From positions 1-22,108 of the forward strand of contig DASUWS010000330.1 in assembly GCA_036378295.1 (NCBI GenBank): 22,108 bases of DNA. The letters run 5' to 3'. Under the pieces are notes generated by a model that was not told the origin of the DNA, did not search any database, and worked only from the letters and a program-made list of their open reading frames with translations. The position numbers and the translations under genes are program-made. Source of the DNA: DAHUXT01 sp036378295 (GTDB lineage: Bacteria; Chloroflexota; Ktedonobacteria; Ktedonobacterales; JADMIN01). Below are positions 15,634 to 21,888 of this stretch, one piece after another (within the stretch, counting starts at the first letter, position 1; each line of letters opens with the position of its first letter).

Positions 15634-15758
15634 TCCGCAGCGATCGCGTGTGTTCCACCAGCACTCGCCCTCCTCGCTTGACAGTATGCCCTATCAGCGC
15701 GTCCGGCGCTACCTCCCTGACGTGTCAATCGACGGGACCGCCCGCGCCGCTGTGCACG

Positions 15759-17201
15759 CTATCCACAGCACGAGCCAGAGCCACCCGCATGTACAGGAAT
15801 CGCAACTGGCTTGCCTGTGCGACGCGGAGCTATCGTCGTCGCATCTGATGATGTATCAGATGGGGTGGAGACGCCGCAGCACGAGTCGCCAGCGCCGTAG
15901 CTCGATGAGCAGACACCGGTTTCCGGCAGCACAAGCTGCACTTCGCGCGCCGCATCCCAATCGCCACTGAGCGCAGCAGCAATGGATCGCACCTGCTCAT
16001 AGCCAGTCAGCAGCAGGAAGGTCGGGGCGCGTCCATAGCTCTTCATTCCCGCGATGTAGAAGTCGCGTTCCGGGTGCGCCAACTCGATTGCGCCGTGTGG
16101 CGGGACCGTGCCACAGCTATGCAGATTCGGATCGATCAATGGCGCCAGTGCCACTGGGCTCTCTGTCGCGGAGTCCAGCGCGAGACGCACCTCGGAGAGC
16201 AGCGCCAGATCGGGACGGAATCCGGTCGCCACGATAAGCTCATCTACCGGGGGCAGCGTTACTTCTACGCCATCCTGCTCGCCACCCACCGCAATGCCCG
16301 CGCCGGTCTGCTCCAGCGACAGCGCCTTGAAGCCGGCCACCAGCCGCAACATATCACGCTCGACAAGCTCGCGAACACGCTGCCCAAGAGCACCACGAGC
16401 AGGCAGTGCGTCGGCATCGCCACCGCCGAACACCTGCCCGCCAGCGGGCTTACGAATGACCCAGGTGATATGCGTCCCAGGGACCTGGCGCGCAAGCTCG
16501 GCAAGATCGACAATGGTGTTGAAAGCGGAATGGCCGCTTCCGGCGACGAGCACCCGGCGACCGGCGTAGCGTTCGCGGGCAGCCCCCAGCACATCGGGGA
16601 TGCCGTAGGCGATATGCGCGCCAAGCTCTCGCTCCCCGACGGCAGGCGCGCCGCTGGCCCCCAGGGGGTTCGGGGCGGTCCATGTGCCAGAAGCATCGAT
16701 GACCGCTCGTGCCAGAATCGCCTCCTCGCGTCCATCGCTCAGCCGGATCGTCAGCAGAAATGGAGCCTCGTCGCGGCCAGTTGTCTTCATCTTGTCGAAG
16801 CCGCGCCGCGTGACGGAAATGACCCGCGCACCAAAGCGAATATGGGGTGCCAGTTGGGGCGTCGCGGCAAGCGGCAAGAGATAGCGCGTCGTGAGGTCGT
16901 CTCCGGTAGGATACTCGTCGGGGTCCGGCATCGTCCAACCTTGCGACTCCAGGAGTGCGCGAGAGGCGGCATCGACGCTGTACTTCCATGGCGAGAAGAA
17001 GCGCACATGCCTCCACTGAGCGACATTCGCGCCGACCGACTCACCGGCTTCGAGTACGAGCGGCGTCTGGCCACGCTGCAACAGGTGTGCCGCAGCTGCC
17101 AGACCGACGGGTCCGCCGCCAATAATGGCAACCGGGAGCGCCTCTGAGACTCGGATTGCGGCAAGGGAATCGCCGTGGGGAGGAACGGGCGAGAGGGTCA
17201 T
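15759..17201 (-). CDS. arsO: ArsO-like FAD/NAD(P)H-dependent flavoprotein monooxygenase
   Basis: A 480-residue protein. The FAD Rossmann motif is VAIIGGGPVGLAAA (about 24-37), the NAD(P)H-binding motif is VLVAGSGHSAFN and the class-typical ATGFRPD lies in the second half. The region WRHVRFFSPWKYSVDAASRALL is familiar from flavoproteins encoded in arsenic loci (ArsO). The C-terminal 54 residues form a tail with LPETGVCSSS (Cys431), SCC (441-442) and GSCCG (478-479), suitable for trivalent arsenic or another thiophile. ATG 17201 has AAGGAG upstream, and an ArsR-type operator lies 15 bp before it. It sits behind arsR but after a terminator, so it is likely transcribed from its own regulated promoter. 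The reaction of ArsO proteins is not settled; the arsenic link is by family and context. Confidence 0.82.
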   Translation of the reverse strand: MTLSPVPPHGDSLAAIRVSEALPVAIIGGGPVGLAAAAHLLQRGQTPLVLEAGESVGANVAQWRHVRFFSPWKYSVDAASRALLESQGWTMPDPDEYPTGDDLTTRYLLPLAATPQLAPHIRFGARVISVTRRGFDKMKTTGRDEAPFLLTIRLSDGREEAILARAVIDASGTWTAPNPLGASGAPAVGERELGAHIAYGIPDVLGAARERYAGRRVLVAGSGHSAFNTIVDLAELARQVPGTHITWVIRKPAGGQVFGGGDADALPARGALGQRVRELVERDMLRLVAGFKALSLEQTGAGIAVGGEQDGVEVTLPPVDELIVATGFRPDLALLSEVRLALDSATESPVALAPLIDPNLHSCGTVPPHGAIELAHPERDFYIAGMKSYGRAPTFLLLTGYEQVRSIAAALSGDWDAAREVQLVLPETGVCSSSYGAGDSCCGVSTPSDTSSDATTIAPRRTGKPVAIPVHAGGSGSCCG

Positions 17202-17215
17202 CTACTGTCTCCTTT

Positions 17216-17235
17216 CCATTGACATAGATCAATGG
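17216..17235 (-). promoter_or_regulatory. ArsR-type operator upstream of arsO
   Basis: On the plus strand CCATTGA-CATAGA-TCAATGG is a perfect inverted repeat with 7-bp arms. Its CCATTGAC-N5-TCAAT core is shared with the arsR promoter (17762-17779). It lies 15-34 bp before the arsO start codon, next to the ribosome site. A clear -10/-35 pair was not found here. Confidence 0.65.
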
Positions 17236-17336
17236 CTGAATGCTGGAATACGTACGACACGGTATGAGCCAGGGCGCGATACACCATCATCGCTGCCCGG
17301 AGCAGTTTCCATCGACAAACTTCGATGTATTGGAAC

Positions 17337-17372
17337 AAAAAAAGAGAGCGCCTGCGGCAATCGCGCGCCCTC
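17337..17372 (-). terminator. Intrinsic terminator after arsR
   Basis: On the minus strand GAGGGCGC pairs with GCGCTCTC (8 pairs, one G-U; 13-nt loop) and is followed by seven T residues. The hairpin starts 8 bp after the arsR stop. This is the best intrinsic terminator in the window and separates arsR from arsO. Confidence 0.75.
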
Positions 17373-17379
17373 GCGGCGC

Positions 17380-17742
17380 CTATTGCGCAAGCTGCCGTAC
17401 AACGGCCAGGCTCTTCCTCCCTTCATCGGTGGCCCAATAGAACGCCCAGATTCCCCGCTTCTCACAGTCGATCAGACCCGCCTCTCGCAGCAGCTTCAGA
17501 TGATGGCTGATGGTCGGCTGATTCTGCTCGAACTGATCTGTGATGTCACAGACGCAAAGCGGCTCGCTCTGCTGCGCGAGCAGGTCGAGCATTCGGAGCC
17601 GTGTCGGGTCAGCGATTGCCTTGAGCCGGGCAGAGAGTGCTATCGTCCCGGACTGCGTTAGACTTGGCGCAGTGGCGGGAATGCAGCAGGGAGCATTCTT
17701 ACGACGGGCCGGCAATGCTGGAGAATTGGTCTGTGCGCTCAT
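17380..17742 (-). CDS. arsR: ArsR arsenite-responsive repressor
   Basis: A 120-residue ArsR/SmtB winged-helix repressor. The core is LSARLKAIADPTRLRMLDLLAQ (38-59), the metal motif PLCVCDITD (Cys63, Cys65) and the recognition helix NQPTISHHLKLLREAGLI, followed by a wing EKRGIWAFYWA. CxC in this helix is the classical As(III)/Sb(III) site. A second Cys pair, APCCIP (Cys19, Cys20), sits in the N-terminal arm, as in actinobacterial-type ArsR proteins that use N-terminal vicinal cysteines. Metal binding would release DNA. ATG 17742 is chosen; the frame is open 41 codons upstream but crosses the promoter. It is followed by a strong terminator, so it is probably monocistronic. It should regulate itself and arsO through the shared operator. 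Confidence 0.92.
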   Translation of the reverse strand: MSAQTNSPALPARRKNAPCCIPATAPSLTQSGTIALSARLKAIADPTRLRMLDLLAQQSEPLCVCDITDQFEQNQPTISHHLKLLREAGLIDCEKRGIWAFYWATDEGRKSLAVVRQLAQ

Positions 17743-17749
17743 ACTCAAT

Positions 17750-17779
17750 ACTGTAACGAATCCATTGACGATTGTCAAT
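17750..17779 (-). promoter_or_regulatory. arsR promoter with embedded ArsR operator
   Basis: On the minus strand TTGACA (17778-17773), a perfect -35, is followed 17 bp later by TACAGT (17755-17750). The palindrome ATTGAC-GATT-GTCAAT (17764-17779, plus strand) covers the -35, so bound repressor would exclude polymerase. The predicted start point (17744-17742) coincides with the ATG, giving an almost leaderless mRNA. Confidence 0.72.
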
Positions 17780-17794
17780 AGGTTTTCACCTATT
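17777..17794. promoter_or_regulatory. Second perfect palindrome upstream of the arsR promoter
   Basis: AATAGGT-TTTC-ACCTATT has 7-bp arms and a 4-bp spacer. It overlaps the ArsR operator by 3 bp and lies just upstream of the -35. It may be a second, different operator, or an activator site. No other copy was noticed. Confidence 0.5.
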
Positions 17795-17865
17795 CGTCTG
17801 ATACGGTCGTCGCCAGGATTGGCGCTGTGCTTGTTTTGACGGCAGGGGTATATCTGGGCGTACAC

Positions 17866-18177
17866 TATGAGCGGATCACCGTTGAACCGTAGAATCTACC
17901 AGCCGTAGTGACATCACTTCCTGCGGAACCAGGCGCTTCCAATGATCCAGGGATTGCACCCTTTATGAGAGGTATCTCATCGGGGTGTGAGGAAGAAGCA
18001 CGGGATCATTCTTCCTGATGGAGACCGAGAGGTTTCAGACCCATTCAACGGGGTAAAGGGATGTCATGGCACACATTTGGCACATATCACTTGGCGAATC
18101 CCACGAGATGGCAAGGATAGCCCGGCGGCGCATGATCATGCTACATGCAGCAGAGTACACCAGGAGGATCGGAGACT
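17866..18177. other. Divergent intergenic region / leader upstream of the GPH-like MFS gene
   Basis: This 312-bp stretch contains two perfect inverted repeats: ATGAGA-GGTA-TCTCAT (17965-17980) and AGGAAGAA-N11-TTCTTCCT (17990-18016). A sigma-54-like TGGCAC...GGCA box is at 18067-18082, and the MFS Shine-Dalgarno AGGAGG is at 18162-18167. No sigma-70 promoter stands out, and no small gene is recognised. Confidence 0.5.
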
Positions 18178-19701
18178 GTGTCAACCATTACAAACCTGCC
18201 TGCGGCAGGACCCAACTCGCACGAGCGCCCGAGGCTATCACGGCGCGAGTTGCTGGGGCTCAGCCTTCCGTGGTTCGCGCTCAACTTTCAGTTCGCGGCG
18301 CTGCTCCCGGTCGTGATTCCGGCGCAGATCCTGCTCTTTGTGGCCCCTGGCTCGGCAGGCAACGCCCAGCAGGCGCTGTTCCTTGGCGCTATGGCGGGTC
18401 TGGGTGCCGTCACGGCGCTGCTGCTTCAGCCGACTATTGGCGCGCTCTCTGACCGCACTCGTACGCGTATCGGGCGACGGCGTCCGTTCATCTTCGCAGG
18501 TATCCTCGGGCTGTTGATCGGCCTGATAACACTGGCGCTCACGCGCAATGTCGTCCTCTTCATCGCCGGGCTGTTTGTCGTCGTCGTCTCAAACACTGTC
18601 AGCTCCACAACCTCCCAGGGACTGGTACCCGACTGCGTTCCGATACAACAGCGCGGAACGGCCTCAGGCTTCATGGGGCTGATGACCCTGCTTGGCACCG
18701 TTGGCAGCCTGGCGGTCGCATCGCTCTTGCTGGGAGCGGCTACCAGCAGCGCGGGCATAGCGGGCATTGGTCAGGGAGCCGGGATGTACTATGGAATTGC
18801 CGCGGGTGTGCTGGTAATCTTTGCGGCCATTCCGCTTCTGACGGTCAGAGAGAACTATCTGGCGCGGCGCAATGGGCAGAATCATGCGAGGAACACGACG
18901 AAACTCGATGGAGGCACCTGGCGAGCGCGCTGGGCTTCACTCATCCATCCCTGGCGGTACCCGAATTTCCGCTGGGTCTTTTTGACGCGCGGATTCGTTA
19001 TGCTGGGGCTGGCCCTCTTCATGACCTACATCGAGTATTACTTCGCCCAGGTGGCGCACGTCGCGAATTTCATCCAGGCGACAGCCGTTATCGCAATTCT
19101 GTCGCTCTTTGGCGCGGTAGCAAGTACGCTCCTTATGGGCATCATCTCCGACCGCATCGGGCGGCGCGCTCCGATTGTGGCGGTGTCGTCGGCATTCATG
19201 GCCGCGGCGGCGCTGGTCTTTGTTGTTGCGCCGGGGCAGGTGCCTCTGTGGCCGCTGGGCATACTCTTCGGGCTGGGATATGGCGCCTATATGAGTGTCG
19301 ATATCGCTCTTGCGATTGACGCACTGCCATCATTACATACTGCTGGGAAAGATCTCGGCATCTTTGGCATCGCGTCAACGCTTCCGGGTGTGATCGCGCC
19401 AGTGATCGGAAGCGCGGTGATCATCGCGGCGACCCGCCTGAGCGAGACGAGCTACGGCTACCGGGGGGTTTTTGCGGTCGCGACGATCTTTCTCATCCTG
19501 GGAGCGGGCTTCGTATTGAAGGTACGCGAGGGCCACAAACACGAGGAGCCACCAGGAGAGAACCCGACGAACCCGACGAACCCAACGAGCCCGGCAAAGA
19601 CGACAGACGACAAGGCAGCCGGAGACGCGCCTATGGTCGCTCCGAGCGGGACATCTCTCGCCAGCGGGACATCTCTCGCCGCACACGATGCTCGCGCCTA
19701 G
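18178..19701 (+). CDS. MFS transporter, GPH / sugar:cation symporter-like
   Basis: A 507-residue inner-membrane protein with 12 predicted helices. The loop after helix 2, GALSDRTRTRIGRRRPFIFAG, is the expanded motif A of the GPH and SLC45-like group. The second half has a matching GIISDRIGRRAPIV. GTG 18178 is preferred because AGGAGG (18162-18167) and GGAG (18171-18174) precede it; ATG 18145 has no ribosome site. The cytosolic C-terminal tail of about 60 residues is low-complexity and repeat-built (TNPTNPTSP, then SGTSLASGTSLA). It is divergent from arsR and followed 54 bp later by another MFS gene. Sugars or glycosides are usual GPH substrates, but the substrate here is unknown. Confidence 0.85.
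   Translation: MSTITNLPAAGPNSHERPRLSRRELLGLSLPWFALNFQFAALLPVVIPAQILLFVAPGSAGNAQQALFLGAMAGLGAVTALLLQPTIGALSDRTRTRIGRRRPFIFAGILGLLIGLITLALTRNVVLFIAGLFVVVVSNTVSSTTSQGLVPDCVPIQQRGTASGFMGLMTLLGTVGSLAVASLLLGAATSSAGIAGIGQGAGMYYGIAAGVLVIFAAIPLLTVRENYLARRNGQNHARNTTKLDGGTWRARWASLIHPWRYPNFRWVFLTRGFVMLGLALFMTYIEYYFAQVAHVANFIQATAVIAILSLFGAVASTLLMGIISDRIGRRAPIVAVSSAFMAAAALVFVVAPGQVPLWPLGILFGLGYGAYMSVDIALAIDALPSLHTAGKDLGIFGIASTLPGVIAPVIGSAVIIAATRLSETSYGYRGVFAVATIFLILGAGFVLKVREGHKHEEPPGENPTNPTNPTSPAKTTDDKAAGDAPMVAPSGTSLASGTSLAAHDARA
19561..19587 (+). repeat. 9-bp coding tandem repeat
   Basis: AACCCGACG, AACCCGACG, AACCCAACG: three units encoding Asn-Pro-Thr repeats in the C-terminal tail of the GPH-like transporter. 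Confidence 0.85.
19645..19680 (+). repeat. 18-bp perfect coding tandem repeat
   Basis: AGCGGGACATCTCTCGCC occurs twice in direct succession with no mismatch, encoding SGTSLA twice near the end of the transporter. DNA-level identity suggests recent duplication. Confidence 0.9.
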
Positions 19702-19755
19702 ACCGCCTACAGACTGTATCTCTGCATCAACCAATCAACTGACTGGAGTCAGACG

Positions 19756-21345
19756 ATGGAAAACCGGGATGCCGACCCGGCCGCGTCATCTTCGCGGGAG
19801 GCCGCGCCCGAGATATCCCCCTCAGAGGGGCGAGACCAGCACAATAGCTATCCCACCTATAGTGGGCAACGACCACATGTTCGTTTCCACGGCACACCTA
19901 TCCGTGTCACCGGGCGTACCGCGCAGGTCGCTGAGCAGGTAGCCGAAGAGATTGCCCAGGTGCCAGGTATGGGCTTTCTCCGGCGGATGTGGGGCAAAGC
20001 GTTTCTCAACCGCAACTTTGCCCTGCTCTGGTGGGGCCAGGCGGTCTCCAGCGTTGGCGACTACGCCTGGGATACCGCGCTCGTCCTGTGGATTGCCTCG
20101 ACGCTCGCGCGGAATCAATCCTGGGCGCCCATCGCCGTGAGCGGGGCAATTATCGCAGCGGCAATCCCGCAGATACTGGTCGGTCCGGTCGCGGGAGTCT
20201 TTGTCGACCGCTGGGATAAGCGCCGCACGATGATCATCATGACGGCGATTCAGACGGCGCTTGCCGCGCTGCTGATCATCCCGGTTACGGGAGTCGCCAT
20301 GCTCGGTGTCGGCCATCCGCTTCTCTCGCCTGGCTGGATACTCGGCGTCGTCTACTTCGACATCCTGCTGCTCACGAGTTGTGCCCAGTTCTTTCTACCT
20401 GCGCAGCTTGCTCTCATCAAGGATATTGTCGCGCCGCTCAAGCAGGATCAGGCCATCGAGATGACCCAGGCCGTTCAGGGGCTGGCCGTCGTTCTCGGAC
20501 CACCGATAGCTGCCGCGCTGGTCTTTGGCCTGGGCGTCCAGTGGGCGCTGCTGTTGAACGCGCTGACGTTCCTGCTCTGCTTTCTGGCAGCCGTCGCCAT
20601 CAAGGCTCCTCCATCGGCCAGCAGCCTGGAACCTGGAGAATCTGGCCATTTCTCGCGTGAGTTTGCGGCTGGCGTGAGCTATGTGCTGCACCATACAGTG
20701 CTGCGCACGGTGCTCATCGCTGAGATCCTCACCTGGCTTGGATTCGGTGCGCTCCAGAGTCTCGGCTATTTCTTCATCACAGAGAACCTGCACGCGCCCC
20801 CCAGCAGCTACGGCTGGCTCGGCGCGGTCTTCGGCGTAGGCGCGATAGTCGGCGGGGGGATTGTCACGGCGTTTGGAAGAAAGATTGGTCTGGTGCGCAT
20901 CCTCTGGGTATCGCTCATGACTTCGGGGATTTTCGTGGCGGTGATGTCGCACCTGACCGACTTCGCGCTGGCCCTGGTGGCGGCCTTCCTCTTCGGCGTC
21001 GCGGCTACCGCTATCCTCATCTCTGCCGGGCCGCTCGCCATCGATGCGACGGAGAAGGCGTTCGTGGGGCGCGTAACGGCGGTCATCAATCCAGTTGGAC
21101 GGCTCGCGGCGATGGTCTCGGTCATCTTCGCTGGCGCGCTGGTGGGCACGGTGCTCCAGGGCTTCCACGCAACCTTCCTGGGCCTCGAGTTCAACGCGGT
21201 GAACATCGTCTTCAGCGGCATGGGAATGCTCGCGGTCGTCGGCGGCATCTACACGCGCATCCATCTGCGCAACGTGCAGGACCTCGGCCAGACGACCGAC
21301 GAAGGGAAACGTGAGAGGGCCGCCCGGGACGCACAGAGCGCATAG
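19756..21345 (+). CDS. MFS transporter, DHA3-like (MFS_3)
   Basis: A 529-residue protein. A polar N-terminal extension of about 80 residues precedes the first membrane region, which opens RNFALLWWGQAVSSVGDYAWDTALVLWIAS. This start and the loop GPVAGVFVDRWDKRRTMI are the signature of DHA3/MFS_3 exporters, often linked to macrolide, siderophore or other efflux. Near the middle the helices around GYFFITENLHAPPSSYGWLGAVFGVGAIVGGG match the family's helices 7-8. TGGAG about 8 nt before ATG 19756 supports the start. It lies 54 bp after the GPH-like gene and is probably co-transcribed with it. The extension is unusual for the family; a start closer to MGFLRRMWGK is possible. The substrate is unknown. 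Confidence 0.87.
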   Translation: MENRDADPAASSSREAAPEISPSEGRDQHNSYPTYSGQRPHVRFHGTPIRVTGRTAQVAEQVAEEIAQVPGMGFLRRMWGKAFLNRNFALLWWGQAVSSVGDYAWDTALVLWIASTLARNQSWAPIAVSGAIIAAAIPQILVGPVAGVFVDRWDKRRTMIIMTAIQTALAALLIIPVTGVAMLGVGHPLLSPGWILGVVYFDILLLTSCAQFFLPAQLALIKDIVAPLKQDQAIEMTQAVQGLAVVLGPPIAAALVFGLGVQWALLLNALTFLLCFLAAVAIKAPPSASSLEPGESGHFSREFAAGVSYVLHHTVLRTVLIAEILTWLGFGALQSLGYFFITENLHAPPSSYGWLGAVFGVGAIVGGGIVTAFGRKIGLVRILWVSLMTSGIFVAVMSHLTDFALALVAAFLFGVAATAILISAGPLAIDATEKAFVGRVTAVINPVGRLAAMVSVIFAGALVGTVLQGFHATFLGLEFNAVNIVFSGMGMLAVVGGIYTRIHLRNVQDLGQTTDEGKRERAARDAQSA

Positions 21346-21643
21346 GCCAGATATGTCTTCCTGACTCTCGTCTGTCCTTTAAAGCGCGGTATCTATCTAT
21401 GCTAAGAGGGGAGCCCAGGACGTATGGAGCGGGTGGCGACTCTCTCCCTGGCCCCTCCCCTCGCAGGGGAGGGGCTCTGAGGCGACCGCTGTGGCCTCCG
21501 GGTCTGGCACGCGTCCTCTGGTCCGTTCTGGCTCCCCTCCCTTTGAGGGGAGGGGTTGGGGGAAGGGCCGGGAGGGATGGCCGCAGACCTGACGCTGGGA
21601 ATAAGGGCAGCAACGCCACCGCAACACAGCACTGCTTACCCAC
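21346..21643. other. Intergenic region holding palindromic element copy 2
   Basis: After the MFS stop there are about 85 bp with no clear terminator, then the GC-rich repeat (21432-21570), then about 70 bp without recognisable content. Open frames across the repeat are driven by its G/C runs and are not credible genes. Confidence 0.6.
21432..21570 (-). repeat. GC-rich palindromic MITE/REP-like element, copy 2
   Basis: In reverse complement it aligns along its length with copy 1 (14077-14218). It shares GGGAGGGGAGCCAGAACG, GGAGGCCACAGCGGTCGCC, GCCCCTCCCCT and GTCGCCACxCG, with both hairpins. It keeps about 12 bp (GACCAGAGGACG region) that copy 1 lacks, and the loop between the CCCCTCCCCT arms differs. 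Its orientation is opposite to copy 1. Confidence 0.85.
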
Positions 21644-21793
21644 TTAGGGGTGCTCGGGGAGACGCTCCAGGCGGTGACGCATCCACGCGTACCCGGCGCC
21701 TATACTTGCCCCCAATAAGGCCAGCACTCCAATGGGAACGATGAGCACCATTATGATCAGGATCAGGTCATACCAGTGGAATCCGCCGAGCAT
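21644..21793 (-). CDS. Small single-pass membrane protein (49 residues)
   Basis: An ORF from ATG 21793 to TAA 21644. The protein starts MLGGFHWYDLILIIMVLIVP and continues IGVLALLGASIGAGYAWMRH before a short basic tail RLERLPEHP. Residues about 9-31 form one hydrophobic helix, with small-residue packing (GASIGAG). The basic tail suggests the C-terminus is cytosolic. A purine-rich AGAGAGG lies 8 nt before the ATG, as expected for a real gene. I recognise no family. The neighbours are the repeat element on one side and a possible transposase remnant on the other, so no operon context helps. Small membrane proteins of this type often act as subunits or regulators, but no function is assigned. Confidence 0.6.
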   Translation of the reverse strand: MLGGFHWYDLILIIMVLIVPIGVLALLGASIGAGYAWMRHRLERLPEHP

Positions 21794-21888
21794 GAGCGCG
21801 TCCTCTCTCCCTGAGCGAGCCTATGCCGCTCCCTGTGCGTGTGCGATAGCGTAATGATAGATGAAGTTCGTCTGATGGGCACGAGGGA

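Noticed and set aside
16074..17147. 357-codon plus-strand frame opposite arsO
   Set aside because: Antisense to a gene with clear FAD and NAD(P) motifs; no domain is recognisable.
20395..21264. 289-codon minus-strand frame opposite the DHA3 transporter
   Set aside because: It is rich in Arg/Asp/Glu/His as expected for the antisense of hydrophobic codons; no ribosome site.
21397..21627. 76-codon frames across repeat copy 2 (PLPSKGGE-type peptides)
   Set aside because: Peptides of this type are typical false genes from GC-rich palindromic repeats.
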